NCBI RefSeq assembly: GCF_900094545.1
Contig: NZ_FMAH01000003.1
Location: forward strand, 1-64,000
DNA length: 64,000 bases
Source: Martinezella miluonensis
GTDB lineage: Bacteria; Pseudomonadota; Alphaproteobacteria; Rhizobiales; Rhizobiaceae
Direction: 5' to 3'
Shown in pieces: positions 37,850 to 50,555 of the stretch. Position 1 is the stretch's first letter; every line of letters starts with the position of its first letter. The notes beneath the pieces are model-generated. The model saw only the letters and a list, made by a program, of their open reading frames with translations. It had not been told where the DNA came from and searched no databases. The translations under genes were made by a program, and so were the position numbers.

Positions 37850-37970
37850 CGGCTGAGCCCTATATTTCTGTCGCTACGGCTGACTGAACAGGCCATCCCG
37901 GAGCGTATGCCAAGCGGGAACAAAAGCTGCGGCTTCTCATTTGGCTTTCCGGAAAAGATGGAGTTTTGAA

Positions 37971-38780
37971 ATGGAAGATCAAGCGACCAACGTCGTCATC
38001 ACCACTCGAACCGCACTGGATCAGGCCTCCGCACTTGCGGTTCACTATGGCTTTACAATCCTCGGCGCGATCACTCTCCTAATCGGCGGCTGGATCCTCT
38101 CCAGCATCGTCAGCCGCTCGGCCTATCGCGTCATCTCTCGCATCCGTGGCATTGACGAAACACTGGCAAGTTTCTTTCAGAATGTCTTGCATTACAGCTT
38201 GCTTATCCTGGTGTTCATTACCGTCCTCGGGCAGTTCGGCGTCCAGACAACCTCCATCATCGCGGCTTTCGGCGCTGCCGGCCTCGCAATCGGCCTGGCG
38301 CTCCAGAGAACGCTTCAGAATATTGCCGCCGGTATCATGCTATTGATATTGCGGCCGTTTCAGGTCGGCGAATATATCGAAACGACCAATGCCACAGGCT
38401 TCATCAAGGAGATTGGGCTCTTTGCAACGGAGATGAGGACCGCGGACGGCCTCTATCTCATGGCGCCGAACTCGACGCTTTGGAACACGCCTATCCTCAA
38501 TCACAGCCGCGAGCCCGATCGCCGGCAGGAACTTTCGATTACCATCGGCAACAGTGCTGACCTGGAGCTTGCGCGCAAGACCATTCTCGACGTGATCAAA
38601 GCGGATGAGCGCGTCAAAAGTGACCCAGCGCCCGTCGTCTATCCGGACGATCTCTCAGCCGACCAGGCCGTGTTGAAGATCGAATATTGGACGGCAACCT
38701 CGTCGTGGACGGACGCCCGTCGTGACGTCATCTCAAAGCTGCTGACCCGGCTTGCCGAGGCCAGTATCCCGATCAAGTAA
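37971..38780 (+). CDS. mscS: MscS-family mechanosensitive channel
   Basis: 269 aa, three N-terminal membrane helices followed by the conserved pore-lining helix and beta domain (FGAAGLAIGLALQRTLQNIA; LRPFQVGEYIE; LMAPNSTLWNTPILNHSREP). Opens under membrane tension to release solutes on osmotic downshock. Length close to E. coli MscS (286 aa). ATG 37971 has GGAG seven bases upstream. Confidence 0.92.
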   Translation: MEDQATNVVITTRTALDQASALAVHYGFTILGAITLLIGGWILSSIVSRSAYRVISRIRGIDETLASFFQNVLHYSLLILVFITVLGQFGVQTTSIIAAFGAAGLAIGLALQRTLQNIAAGIMLLILRPFQVGEYIETTNATGFIKEIGLFATEMRTADGLYLMAPNSTLWNTPILNHSREPDRRQELSITIGNSADLELARKTILDVIKADERVKSDPAPVVYPDDLSADQAVLKIEYWTATSSWTDARRDVISKLLTRLAEASIPIK

Positions 38781-38843
38781 CGGGCACACCCACGGGTTCA
38801 TGCTGACAGCCGTTTGAAATGCGATAAGGCCTCACGTCCCGCC

Positions 38844-39098
38844 CTACCATCTGACACGATAGTCGACACGCAGATTACCGGCCGGCACCAGCGTCTGCGG
38901 ATCCGTGAGGGAGACGGAAAAATTGAGGTGCGGCGAAAGCGGCCGCTGGAACGAGATCGTGCTGGAGAACATGCTGCCGGTATGTTTGAGGTTGCCGCTG
39001 GCAGATAAGGATGTCCCGGCCCAGGGAACGGCAACCGTCGCGGCCTGCGTTGCCGTAATTTGGGTCGGTTCGTTTCTTCTGCCCTGTCGTTCTGTCAC
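38844..39098 (-). CDS. small protein coupled to the upstream flavin monooxygenase
   Basis: 84 aa. Its GTG start overlaps the monooxygenase stop (GTGA), an arrangement typical of coupled genes. After a polar N-terminus the sequence is strand-like (HTGSMFSSTISFQRPLSPHL) and ends VDYRVRW, reminiscent of the last strand of an outer-membrane barrel, so it might be the remnant of a larger protein. No signal peptide and no family recognised. Confidence 0.35.
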   Translation of the reverse strand: MTERQGRRNEPTQITATQAATVAVPWAGTSLSASGNLKHTGSMFSSTISFQRPLSPHLNFSVSLTDPQTLVPAGNLRVDYRVRW

Positions 39099-40186
39099 TC
39101 CACTCGAAGCCCGGCCTTTTTCAGAAGCGGGAGCACCCGATCGCAGAAATAGGGCAGTTCCTGCGTGTAGTTGACGAATGACAGAGCGATGCCGGCATAG
39201 CCTTGTTCGGCGATCGCAATCATCTCGTCCGCAATTCTTTGTGGCGTACCGATCAATGGGTAGCTTCCCGCCCCTCCGGCAAAGCGCTGCCGATAGCGGT
39301 CATAGGCGTCACGATCATGAGATTGCGAGAATTCCTTCTTGCCGGCCATATGCTGCTCGACGGCGGCGTGGTCAGCCATGGCGACGGCATAGCGGGTGTA
39401 GTAGTCCTCTGCCTCCGCCTGCGTTTCGCGGCAGACGACGTGGCACACGGTGTAGACTCCGACCTGCCTTCCGTTCTTTTCCGCCCGCTCGCCGATATCG
39501 GCGACATGCTTTCCAGCCTCGGCGATCTCGGTAAAGGTCGTGAAGAGATAGTCGCAATGACCTGCGGCGAAATCGCGGCCGGGACCACCAAATGCTGCGT
39601 TCATTGTCACGGGACGCGGCGCCTGCAGGCTGGCCGGCCGGCTGACGGCTTCCTCCAAATTGTAGTAGGTTCCGGCATAGTCCAGCGGCTCGTCGGAGGC
39701 ATAAAGCCTTTCGACGATCTCAAGCCATTCCGCCGCCTGGTCATAACCCTTTTCGACCAAAGGCACGCCGAACATGCCGAACTCCTTCGGGTTCCAGCCG
39801 CAAACGATATTGAGCCCTGCCCGTCCCTGGCTGATGTGATCGACCGTGGCGAGCGACTTGGCCGCATAGAGCGGATGGACGAGCGGCACATGCACCGTCA
39901 TGAACAGGCCGATACGATCGGTCGCCGCCGAAAGGGCTGCGGCCCAGGTGAAGGTTTCGAACGACCATTCGCGCACGCGGTTCTTGCCGCCAAATCCGCG
40001 CCAGCGGGCGATCGGCAGGAAGAATTCGAGACCTGCACGGTCGGCGATCTGTGCCGCCGTCAAATTATCCTGCCAGCCGGCCGTCCAGCGCTCCGGCACG
40101 TCGGTGATCGCCAGTCCACCATCCGCATTGGCGGAAAAAACACCGAGCTTCAGCCGGTTCGGTCCCTTCAGCGGATGCGTCTTCAT
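39095..40186 (-). CDS. luciferase-like (LLM class) flavin monooxygenase
   Basis: 363 aa. Family segments: GLEFFLPIARWRGFGG, RIGLFMTVHVPLVHPL, QGRAGLNIVCGWNPKEFGMF and GTPQRIADEMIAI. The pattern resembles the RutA/dimethylsulfone monooxygenase branch; it needs reduced FMN and O2, but the substrate is uncertain. ATG 40186 follows GGAGGAG. It lies behind a LysR regulator on the same strand, with 121 bp between. Confidence 0.85.
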   Translation of the reverse strand: MKTHPLKGPNRLKLGVFSANADGGLAITDVPERWTAGWQDNLTAAQIADRAGLEFFLPIARWRGFGGKNRVREWSFETFTWAAALSAATDRIGLFMTVHVPLVHPLYAAKSLATVDHISQGRAGLNIVCGWNPKEFGMFGVPLVEKGYDQAAEWLEIVERLYASDEPLDYAGTYYNLEEAVSRPASLQAPRPVTMNAAFGGPGRDFAAGHCDYLFTTFTEIAEAGKHVADIGERAEKNGRQVGVYTVCHVVCRETQAEAEDYYTRYAVAMADHAAVEQHMAGKKEFSQSHDRDAYDRYRQRFAGGAGSYPLIGTPQRIADEMIAIAEQGYAGIALSFVNYTQELPYFCDRVLPLLKKAGLRVE

Positions 40187-40307
40187 GGTGGCTTGCTCCT
40201 CCCCGAGTTCACCCTGCCTTTTGCTGCATCAGAGATGCAGCAACACGATACGAGAATGTGTGACGCTCGCGAGAAAGAATTTCAAGCTTAAAATTTATCA
40301 ATCGGCA

Positions 40308-41219
40308 CTAGGCTGCCGACGATTGAGGCGTAACCTCTCTGAGAAGCCAATTCTGAAACAATGTCGCCGTTTCGTTCGTCTGCTTCTTTTCCGGCATGAC
40401 GATATAATAGCTGTTCTCGGTCGGCATCGGCAGATCGAAAAGCGGCAGAAGCGTGCCTGCGCTCAGTTCCTCCTCGATCAGATAGGTGGGCAAAAGCGCA
40501 ACGCCAAGCCCAGCTATGGCTGCGGCAATGATCATGGAGAACTGGTCGAAGCGCGCGCCGGGATAGGCATTCTCGCTTGGCAGGTCCTGCAGATCGAACC
40601 ATTGAGCCCAGAGCTTCGGACGTGTCGTCAGATGAAGCAGCGGCGCTTCCGCCAACTCCTCCGGCGAGTGCATATCAAGCCGCCCGGCAAGCGCCCGGCT
40701 GGCGACGGGAAGAACGGTCTCGTTGCAAAGGAAGGTCGCGACAGCGCCGGCCCAAGCCGGTAAGCCGTAGTGAATGGCAAGATCGAAATTATCCTCATCG
40801 AAGCTGAAAGGCTTGGAGCGCGATTCCACCGTAACGGCGACATCCTGGTGTTCGTCGAGAAACCGGCCGAGACGCGGCACCAGCCAGCGCGTGCCGAAAG
40901 TCGGCAAGGTTGCAACCTTCAGCGACAGCTTCATCTGGCCGGCCGCAACGGCGCCGATCATCAGCCGCTCAGAACGCAGCAGCAGATCCTTGACCTCCGG
41001 CAGCAGCCGAAGGCCGGCTTCCGAAAGCACGACGCGCTGCCTCACGCGCTCGAAAAGCTTCAACCCGGTCTGCTGCTCCAGATCGCTGATCTGACGGCTG
41101 ACGGCGCTTTGCGTCAGATTGAGTTCTTCGGCGGCGCGCGAAAAGTTCTGATGGCGCGCGGCACATTCGAACGCCTGAAGATTGACGATGTCGGGGATGA
41201 GGCGGCGACGCATAGTCAT
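40308..41219 (-). CDS. LysR-family transcriptional regulator
   Basis: 303 aa. N-terminal HTH (NFSRAAEELNLTQSAVSRQI) and a type 2 periplasmic-binding-like effector domain ending LLREVTPQS. It is divergent from the 2-oxoadipate decarboxylase gene with about 100 bp between and is upstream of the flavin monooxygenase gene. By the usual LysR arrangement it may control the lysine-degradation genes to its right; control of the monooxygenase is an alternative. Confidence 0.88.
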   Translation of the reverse strand: MTMRRRLIPDIVNLQAFECAARHQNFSRAAEELNLTQSAVSRQISDLEQQTGLKLFERVRQRVVLSEAGLRLLPEVKDLLLRSERLMIGAVAAGQMKLSLKVATLPTFGTRWLVPRLGRFLDEHQDVAVTVESRSKPFSFDEDNFDLAIHYGLPAWAGAVATFLCNETVLPVASRALAGRLDMHSPEELAEAPLLHLTTRPKLWAQWFDLQDLPSENAYPGARFDQFSMIIAAAIAGLGVALLPTYLIEEELSAGTLLPLFDLPMPTENSYYIVMPEKKQTNETATLFQNWLLREVTPQSSAA

Positions 41220-41322
41220 TCCATTTCAGCATCAAGTTAGAATTTTCTGTCACAAGACCTGCCGAAAATCAAGGTATATTCTGCGTTATAGGAATGATGT
41301 AGCCTTTCAGGAAGAGATTACC

Positions 41323-42717
41323 ATGAAGTCCGATCACATCTCGACCAGCGATATACGCAGCGCCTTTTCGGCCGCTATGTCCGCCATGTATCGTGAAGAA
41401 GTACCCGCCTATGGCACGCTCATGGAGCTGGTTGGTCGCGTCAACGACGAAACGCTGGCTGCTCGGCCGGCCTTGAAAGAGCGCCTGCAGGCGACCGACT
41501 ATCTCGATCGCATTTCCGAGGAACGGCATGGCGCGATCCGGCTCGGAACGGCGGCGGAGCTTGCAATGATGGCGCGCGTCTTCGCCGTCATGGGCATGTA
41601 TCCCGTTGGCTATTACGATCTTTCGACGGCGGGCGTGCCGGTACACTCCACGGCATTCCGTCCGATCGGCGATGCCGAGTTGAAGCGCAATCCTTTCCGC
41701 GTCTTCACTTCGCTGCTGCGGCTCGACCTGATTGCCGATGAAGATCTGCGCGAGGCATCCGCACAGATTCTCTCGAAGCGCCAGATCTTCACCGAAGGCG
41801 CGATCGCCCTCACCGAAAAGGCCGAACGTAATGGCGGTCTCGGCAAGGAGGATGCTCAGCATTTCGTCAACGAAGTGCTTGAGACCTTCCGCTGGCACGA
41901 TGAAGCAAACGTCGATGCCGCCATGTATCATCGTCTGCACGATGCTCATCGCCTGATCGCCGATGTCGTGTCGTTCAAGGGGCCGCACATCAACCATCTG
42001 ACGCCGCGCACGCTCGACATCGACCAGGTTCAGTCGCTGATGCCCGAATACGGCATTGCGCCCAAGGCCGTCGTCGAGGGCCCGCCGACGCGCGCCTGCC
42101 CGATCCTGCTGCGCCAGACTTCGTTCAAGGCGCTCGAAGAGCCCGTCTCCTTCCGCAATGCCGACGGCGTCTGGGAAACCGCGTCGCATACCGCACGCTT
42201 CGGCGAAATCGAGCAGCGCGGCATCGCCCTGACGCCCAAGGGCCGTGCGCTCTATGACAAGCTGCTGGACAACTCGCGCAAGATCGTGCGGCCTGCGGCC
42301 GACGGATCGAACGCGCGCGATTATGAGGCCGCGCTTGCCCAGAGCTTTGCCGAGTTCCCCGATGACTGGTCGGCTATCCGCGCCGAGAGCCTCGGCTATT
42401 TCACCTATTCGCTGACGGCCAAGGGCAAGGCCGCAGCAACGACCCGCGGCGATATCGAAGCGCTGATCAATCAGGGGCTCGTTCAGTTCGACCCCATCGT
42501 CTACGAGGACTTCCTTCCCGTCAGCGCCGCAGGTATCTTCCAGTCCAACCTTGGTGACGGCGCCCAGCAGGAGTTTGTCGCAAGCCCGAACCAGAAGCGC
42601 TTCGAAACCGATCTGGGAATGAAGGTGCTGAACGAATTCGACCATTATGCCGGCATCGAGCAGGCATCGATCGACGCCTGCCTGCAGGCGCTGTCCAAAC
42701 AAGACGCAGCCGAGTGA
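41323..42717 (+). CDS. hglS: 2-oxoadipate dioxygenase/decarboxylase (HglS/YdcJ, DUF1338 family)
   Basis: 464 aa. Fe(II)-dependent enzyme that converts 2-oxoadipate to D-2-hydroxyglutarate with release of CO2. Family segments: ERHGAIRLGTAAELAMMARV, GYYDLSTAGVPVHSTAFRPI, FKGPHINHLTPRTLDID, FKALEEPVSF, TARFGEIEQRGIALTPKGR and VYEDFLPVSAAGIFQSNL; the His of PVHST and Glu of FGEIEQR are likely metal ligands. ATG 41323 with GGAAGAG upstream. It heads a run of four lysine-degradation genes. Confidence 0.88.
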   Translation: MKSDHISTSDIRSAFSAAMSAMYREEVPAYGTLMELVGRVNDETLAARPALKERLQATDYLDRISEERHGAIRLGTAAELAMMARVFAVMGMYPVGYYDLSTAGVPVHSTAFRPIGDAELKRNPFRVFTSLLRLDLIADEDLREASAQILSKRQIFTEGAIALTEKAERNGGLGKEDAQHFVNEVLETFRWHDEANVDAAMYHRLHDAHRLIADVVSFKGPHINHLTPRTLDIDQVQSLMPEYGIAPKAVVEGPPTRACPILLRQTSFKALEEPVSFRNADGVWETASHTARFGEIEQRGIALTPKGRALYDKLLDNSRKIVRPAADGSNARDYEAALAQSFAEFPDDWSAIRAESLGYFTYSLTAKGKAAATTRGDIEALINQGLVQFDPIVYEDFLPVSAAGIFQSNLGDGAQQEFVASPNQKRFETDLGMKVLNEFDHYAGIEQASIDACLQALSKQDAAE

Positions 42718-42776
42718 TGCGACGCGGCCCGAGCGCCGCTCGCACCTTCGATCAAAGACAAGTGGAGTTTCAAAAG

Positions 42777-45550
<2,774 letters not shown>

Positions 45551-45685
45551 GGCAATTCCCGTCAAAGCGCAAAGCGGTTATGCGTCCGGAATTGCGCGAA
45601 AACAAAGAGATAGAGTATTTCCATAATTCTGTTTAGAAAACGGAATGCTCTAGTCATAGCGTAGAACGCCGGAAGCCTTCGTACC

Positions 45686-48600
45686 ATGATACCACGCCTC
45701 GTTTCGGCGAAAGACAGTTTGCAACACCAGATCGGCGCCTTCGCGCGTCGGCTGGCTGCACTCGGCTTTTGCGGCGACGTGGAGATGGATGAAGGTGCCC
45801 GGACGGTCGCTTCAACCGACAACTCCATCTATCAGCTTAAGCCCGCCGCCATTCTTTATCCGCGCGGCGCCGACGACCTGAAGATCATTGCAGCAGCAAT
45901 GTCGGAGCCCGCTTTCTCCGACATCACGATTGCACCCCGCGGCGGCGGCACAGGAACGAACGGACAATCGCTGACCTCAGGCGTCGTTGTCGACTGCTCC
46001 AGACATATGAACCGGATTGTGGAGATCGATCCAGTTCGAAAGATCGCCCGCGTCGAGGCTGGTGTCGTCAAGGATCAGCTGAACAAGGCGCTCAAGCCGT
46101 ATGGGCTATTCTTTGCGCCTGAGCTTTCCACTTCCAACCGCGCCACGATCGGCGGCATGATCTCCACGGATGCCTGCGGCCAGGGTTCGTGCCTGTACGG
46201 CAAAACGAGCAACCATGTTCTCGGCCTTCGCGTCGTGCTCTCGGACGGCAGCGACTGGTGGTCACGTCCGCTCAACGGCGCTGCACTGGAAGAGATCAAA
46301 GCACGGCCTGATCGGATTGGCGAGATCTACCGGGCCGTCGACCGGATCGCGAATGACAAGCGCGACCTCATCGAGGCCACCTTCCCGAAGCTCAATCGCT
46401 ATATGACCGGATATGATCTCGCCCATATCAGGCGCGAGGATGGCCGCTTCGATCTCAACGCGATCCTCTGCGGCTCTGAAGGCACGCTTGCCATGATCGC
46501 CGAGGCCGAGCTCAATGTTCTGCCGCTTCCGGCGCAAGCCGCGCTCATCAACATCCGCTACGACGATTTCAACACGGCGCTCGAAGATGCCCGGCTGCTG
46601 GTGGCGATGAAGGTCGCCTCGGTCGAAACGGTCGACGAAAAGGTGCTAGGTCTCGCAAAGGCCGACATCGTTTGGACCGGCATTGCCCGCTTCTTTCCCG
46701 AGGATCCATCCGGCCCGGCCAACGGCATCAACATCGTCGAGGTGCTGGCCGACGACCATGCGGAATTGGAGCGCAAGCTCGCCGAGGTGACAACGGTTCT
46801 CGACGCCGGTGCGCCTGCCCGCCATAAGGGCTACACCATCGCCCGCGAACGGCCGGAGATCGAGGCGATCTGGTCGATGCGCAAGCGGGCTGTCGGCCTG
46901 CTCGGCAATGTGGAAGGGCCGGTGCGCCCCGTGCCGTTCGTCGAGGATACGGCCGTCCCGCCCGAGCATCTAGCAGCCTATATAAGTGAATTTCGGGCCC
47001 TTCTCGATGCCGAAGGCCTTGAGTACGGCATGTTCGGCCACGTCGATGCCGGCGTGCTGCATGTACGTCCGGCCCTCGACCTCACGCGCGACGACCATCA
47101 ACCACTCGTTCGCAAGATCAGCGACGGCGTCGTTGCTCTCACCCGCAAATATGGCGGCGTGCTCTGGGGAGAGCACGGAAAGGGCGTGCGCTCGGAATAT
47201 GTACCCGACTACTTTGGCGACCTCTATCCGAGCCTGCAGGAGATTAAGCGCGCCTTCGATCCCGGCGACCGGCTCAACCCGGGCAAGATCGCCTCGGGCT
47301 CATCGCGGCCGCTCCTCAAGATCGACGAGGTGACGCTGCGCGGCGATCTCGATCGCATTATCGGCAATGACATCCGTGCTGCCTTTGACAATGCTGCCTA
47401 CTGCAACGGCAACGGCGCCTGCTTCGATTTCGACGCCGCGAGCCCAATGTGCCCGTCCTTCAAGGCGACGGGCGACCGGCGCTTTTCGCCGAAGGGTCGC
47501 GCAGCGCTGATGCGCGAATGGCTACGCCTCCTTGCGGAACGACGTGTCGATCCCCGACGCGAAGCTGAGGCGCAGCGTCGCGCCAACCGCTTTGCCAACC
47601 TTTTCCGACGGGTGATCAACTCACTCAATCCGGCGAACCGAGACGACTTCTCGCATGAGGTACGGGCGGCGATGGACACCTGTCTCGCCTGCAAGGCCTG
47701 CGCGGGCCAATGTCCAGTCAAGGTCAGCGTTCCCGCCTTCCGGTCGAAGTTTCTGGAGCTCTATTACGGCCGCTATCTCAGGCCGCTGAAGGATCCGATC
47801 GTCGCCGCCATCGAAACGACCCTGCCACTGATGGCGCGCTTCAAGCCCGCCTACAATCTATTGACCGGTTCCGGTGCCGGCCAGGCCCTGATGCGACTTG
47901 CCGGTCTCACCGCGCTTCCAGCCATGCCCGCGATCTCGCTCGAACGGGAAGCCGCTCGTCTCGGCGTTAAGAGCACTACTCCGGAGCGGCTGGAGAAGCT
48001 CTCGTCGGAGGAGCGCGCGCGCGCAGTCGTTATCGTCGCCGACGTCTTCTCCACTCATTTCGACCCGGCCGTCGTCATTGCCGCGCTCAAGCTCCTTCGG
48101 AAAATGGGCGTGAAGCCCTGGCTCGCCACCTCGCAGCCGAACGGCAAGGCCCTGCATGTCCATGGTTATCTCGGCCGTTTCGAAAAGGAGGCGGCGAAAT
48201 CGCGTGACTATCTCGACCGCATCTCGCAAATGGGCATTCCGCTCGTCGGCATCGATCCATCGATGACGCTGACCTATCGCAGCGAATATGCCGCCCTGCC
48301 CTCTGCCCGGCTGCAGGCACCGGTGCTGCTGCTTCAGGAATGGCTCGCGGCCAATCTGGAACGCCTGCCACAACCGCGAACCTCCTTCCAGGAGCGCTTT
48401 ACGCTGCTGCCCCATTGCACAGAGCGGACGAACGCGCCTGCTGCCCTCAAACAATGGTCTTTGCTGTTCCAGAAGTTGGGCATCAAACTCGATATTGCCG
48501 ATGTCGGTTGCTGTGGCATGGCCGGTACCTTCGGCCACGAGGTGCGCAATCGGGCCATATCGGAAAAGCTCTATGCCATGAGCTGGCAGGACAAGATCAC

Positions 48601-48721
48601 CGAGAAGAGCGACCAAAACGTGGTCATGGCGACAGGCTTTTCCTGTCGTTCGCAGGTTGCCAAAATGGATCGCCAAACCACCCCACATCCCATCGAGATC
48701 CTGAACGGCTTGATCGGCTGA
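45686..48721 (+). CDS. FAD/Fe-S D-2-hydroxyglutarate dehydrogenase (YdiJ type)
   Basis: 1011 aa. N-terminal FAD-binding domain (TIAPRGGGTGTNGQSLTSGV; CGQGSCLYGKTSNHVLGLRV), FAD-oxidase C-terminal domain (GHVDAGVLHVRPALDL; LWGEHGKGVRSEYVPDYFG), then a ferredoxin-type segment (CLACKACAGQCPVKV) and a CCG-type C-terminal domain (VGCCGMAGTFGHE). This layout matches the large D-2-hydroxyglutarate/D-lactate dehydrogenases such as YdiJ. It would oxidise the D-2-hydroxyglutarate made by HglS to 2-oxoglutarate and pass electrons to the respiratory chain. About 135 bp after the aminotransferase. Confidence 0.88.
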   Translation: MIPRLVSAKDSLQHQIGAFARRLAALGFCGDVEMDEGARTVASTDNSIYQLKPAAILYPRGADDLKIIAAAMSEPAFSDITIAPRGGGTGTNGQSLTSGVVVDCSRHMNRIVEIDPVRKIARVEAGVVKDQLNKALKPYGLFFAPELSTSNRATIGGMISTDACGQGSCLYGKTSNHVLGLRVVLSDGSDWWSRPLNGAALEEIKARPDRIGEIYRAVDRIANDKRDLIEATFPKLNRYMTGYDLAHIRREDGRFDLNAILCGSEGTLAMIAEAELNVLPLPAQAALINIRYDDFNTALEDARLLVAMKVASVETVDEKVLGLAKADIVWTGIARFFPEDPSGPANGINIVEVLADDHAELERKLAEVTTVLDAGAPARHKGYTIARERPEIEAIWSMRKRAVGLLGNVEGPVRPVPFVEDTAVPPEHLAAYISEFRALLDAEGLEYGMFGHVDAGVLHVRPALDLTRDDHQPLVRKISDGVVALTRKYGGVLWGEHGKGVRSEYVPDYFGDLYPSLQEIKRAFDPGDRLNPGKIASGSSRPLLKIDEVTLRGDLDRIIGNDIRAAFDNAAYCNGNGACFDFDAASPMCPSFKATGDRRFSPKGRAALMREWLRLLAERRVDPRREAEAQRRANRFANLFRRVINSLNPANRDDFSHEVRAAMDTCLACKACAGQCPVKVSVPAFRSKFLELYYGRYLRPLKDPIVAAIETTLPLMARFKPAYNLLTGSGAGQALMRLAGLTALPAMPAISLEREAARLGVKSTTPERLEKLSSEERARAVVIVADVFSTHFDPAVVIAALKLLRKMGVKPWLATSQPNGKALHVHGYLGRFEKEAAKSRDYLDRISQMGIPLVGIDPSMTLTYRSEYAALPSARLQAPVLLLQEWLAANLERLPQPRTSFQERFTLLPHCTERTNAPAALKQWSLLFQKLGIKLDIADVGCCGMAGTFGHEVRNRAISEKLYAMSWQDKITEKSDQNVVMATGFSCRSQVAKMDRQTTPHPIEILNGLIG

Positions 48722-48821
48722 AACGCCGCGCAATCTTTCAGATTCAGCCTTGCGCTTAGTTCCTGGTTTTACTCATATCACTATCGCAAGCGCTCGCTTC
48801 TGTGCGCCATGCTTTAGCAAC

Positions 48822-48856
48822 CGCAAAACAAATGTGGCGCCCAATGGGCGCCACAT
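48822..48856 (-). terminator. terminator between convergent lysine-degradation genes
   Basis: Eleven-base perfect stem ATGTGGCGCCC / GGGCGCCACAT with loop AAT (48832-48856). On the reverse strand a T-rich tail (TTGTTTTG) follows, so it ends the lysine dehydrogenase transcript; it may also stop forward transcription from the FAD dehydrogenase gene. Confidence 0.85.
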
Positions 48857-48881
48857 GCAAATGATCATATGCAAGCGATGC

Positions 48882-49985
48882 TTAGCCTGCTTCTCTCATG
48901 CGAATCTTTTCGAGGCTATAAACCTGGCCGAAGCGATTGGCGAGGAAATCGGCAAGATCGATTTCTTCCTGGCAGACGAAGCCCTTGGCCGGAAGCTTGC
49001 CATTGGCAAGCAGGTCGAGCACGGTCGTGATGCCGGCAGCCGTGGTGATCTGGATGGCGCTCATCTTCTTGCCGGCAACGATGCCCGCATAGACCTTGTT
49101 GGCATAGGTTTCCTGCATGTAGCGACCATCGCGCCAGCCGCAGACCGTTACGAAGACAACGACGACGTCCTGCATGGTGGCGGGCAGTGCATTTTCGAAC
49201 AGATCCTTCAGCACATCGCGGCGGTTCTTGAGGTTCAGGTCGTTGAGCAGCGCCTTGATGATCGCCTGATGGCCGGGATAGCGGATCGTGCGATAGTTCA
49301 TCGTGCGGACACGGCCGGAGAGTGTCTTGGCGAGCGTGCCGAGGCCACCGGAGGTGTTGAAAGCCTCATAAGTAACGCCGTCGAGGGAGAATTCCTCGCG
49401 CTCTTCCATAGCCGGCACGGTGACGAGTTTGCCTTCAACGATGGCTTCGCACGGCTCGATATATTCGTTGATCAGGCCGTCCGTGCTCCAGGTCAGATTG
49501 TAGTTGAGCGCATTGGACGGATACTGCGGCAGCGCGCCGACGCGCATGCGAACGCTGTCGAGGCTGTCGAAACGCTTGGCGAGATCATTGGCAACGATGG
49601 AAATGAAGCCCGGTGCCAGACCGCACTGCGGAATGAATGCAGTCTTCGCGTTCTGAGCCAGTTCTTCCACCTTCTTCGTCGTCGCGACGTCTTCGGTGAG
49701 ATCGAGGTAGTGAACGCCTGCTTCGAGCGCCGCTTCGGCGACAAGGCCGGTGAGATGGAAGGGAGCTGCCGACAGAACGGCGAACTTTCCGCTCAAAACA
49801 TCCACCAGTGCCGCGCGGTCGGTAATATCGACAGCTGCGGTCGAAATCGCGGCGTGGCGGTCGATCTTGGCAAGCTGCTCGGGGCTGCGATCGGTGACGA
49901 CGACCTTGTAATCGCCGGTTTCGGCAAGCATCAAAGCAATCGCGCCGCCGATTTTGCCTGCGCCAATGACCACTATGTCTTTCAT
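48882..49985 (-). CDS. lysine 6-dehydrogenase / saccharopine-dehydrogenase family
   Basis: 367 aa. N-terminal NAD(P) Rossmann fold VIGAGKIGGAIALMLAETGD, then SAAPFHLTGLVAEAALEAGV, DLTEDVATTKK and CGLAPGFISIVANDLAKRF, typical of the saccharopine-dehydrogenase-like lysine 6-dehydrogenases known from Agrobacterium. The enzyme deaminates the epsilon-amino group of L-lysine to give aminoadipate semialdehyde. The neighbouring semialdehyde dehydrogenase and downstream enzymes make this assignment far more likely than other members of the family. ATG 49985 with AGGGGA upstream; divergent from an Lrp-type regulator. Confidence 0.82.
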   Translation of the reverse strand: MKDIVVIGAGKIGGAIALMLAETGDYKVVVTDRSPEQLAKIDRHAAISTAAVDITDRAALVDVLSGKFAVLSAAPFHLTGLVAEAALEAGVHYLDLTEDVATTKKVEELAQNAKTAFIPQCGLAPGFISIVANDLAKRFDSLDSVRMRVGALPQYPSNALNYNLTWSTDGLINEYIEPCEAIVEGKLVTVPAMEEREEFSLDGVTYEAFNTSGGLGTLAKTLSGRVRTMNYRTIRYPGHQAIIKALLNDLNLKNRRDVLKDLFENALPATMQDVVVVFVTVCGWRDGRYMQETYANKVYAGIVAGKKMSAIQITTAAGITTVLDLLANGKLPAKGFVCQEEIDLADFLANRFGQVYSLEKIRMREAG

Positions 49986-50078
49986 ATTATTCCCCTGCGT
50001 TTCATGAATAAGATTTTTATAAGTGTAGGCAGCGGCTGAACGATTCATAGCGACAAAAAACGCATTTCGTTGTATAAA

Positions 50079-50088
50079 ATTGCGCAAT
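50079..50088. promoter_or_regulatory. perfect 10-bp palindrome in the divergent control region
   Basis: ATTGCGCAAT, flanked by A/T-rich sequence (TTGTATAAA on the left), in the 138 bp between the lysine dehydrogenase and Lrp-type regulator genes. It is a plausible binding site for that regulator. Confidence 0.45.
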
Positions 50089-50123
50089 ATGACGATCATG
50101 TTTTGCAAAATGCAGGAACTATC

Positions 50124-50555
50124 ATGCAGGTAACAGGCAAGGACCGCGAGCTGCTGGCGTTGCTGGGCCAGAATGCCCGCATGCCGGTGGCGACGCTGGC
50201 CAAAAAGCTCTCGCTATCACGAACGACGGTCCAGGCCCGGCTCGAGCGACTGGAACGGGAAGGCGTGATTGCGGGCTATGGCGTGCGGCTCTCGGAAGCC
50301 TATCTTTCCGGCCTTATCCGTGCGCATGTTCTGATCACTATTGCGCCGAAGGCGCTGTCTGCCGTGACGGCTTCGCTGGACGCGATCCATGCCGTGACGA
50401 CGCTTCACTCCGTCAGCGGCTCCTTCGACCTGATCGCCATCGTCGCAGCGCCATCAATTTCCGAACTGGATCAGCTGATCGATGAAATCGGCAAGATCGA
50501 CGGGGTCGAACGAACGTTGTCGTCCATTATCCTCTCGACGCGAATCGCCCGCTGA
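50124..50555 (+). CDS. Lrp/AsnC-family transcriptional regulator
   Basis: 143 aa. N-terminal HTH (MPVATLAKKLSLSRTTVQAR) and C-terminal RAM effector domain (SVSGSFDLIAIVAAPSISEL). ATG 50124 with GGA upstream. Divergent from lysine 6-dehydrogenase, so it most likely senses lysine and controls that gene, as such pairs commonly do; the effector is inferred. Confidence 0.88.
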   Translation: MQVTGKDRELLALLGQNARMPVATLAKKLSLSRTTVQARLERLEREGVIAGYGVRLSEAYLSGLIRAHVLITIAPKALSAVTASLDAIHAVTTLHSVSGSFDLIAIVAAPSISELDQLIDEIGKIDGVERTLSSIILSTRIAR

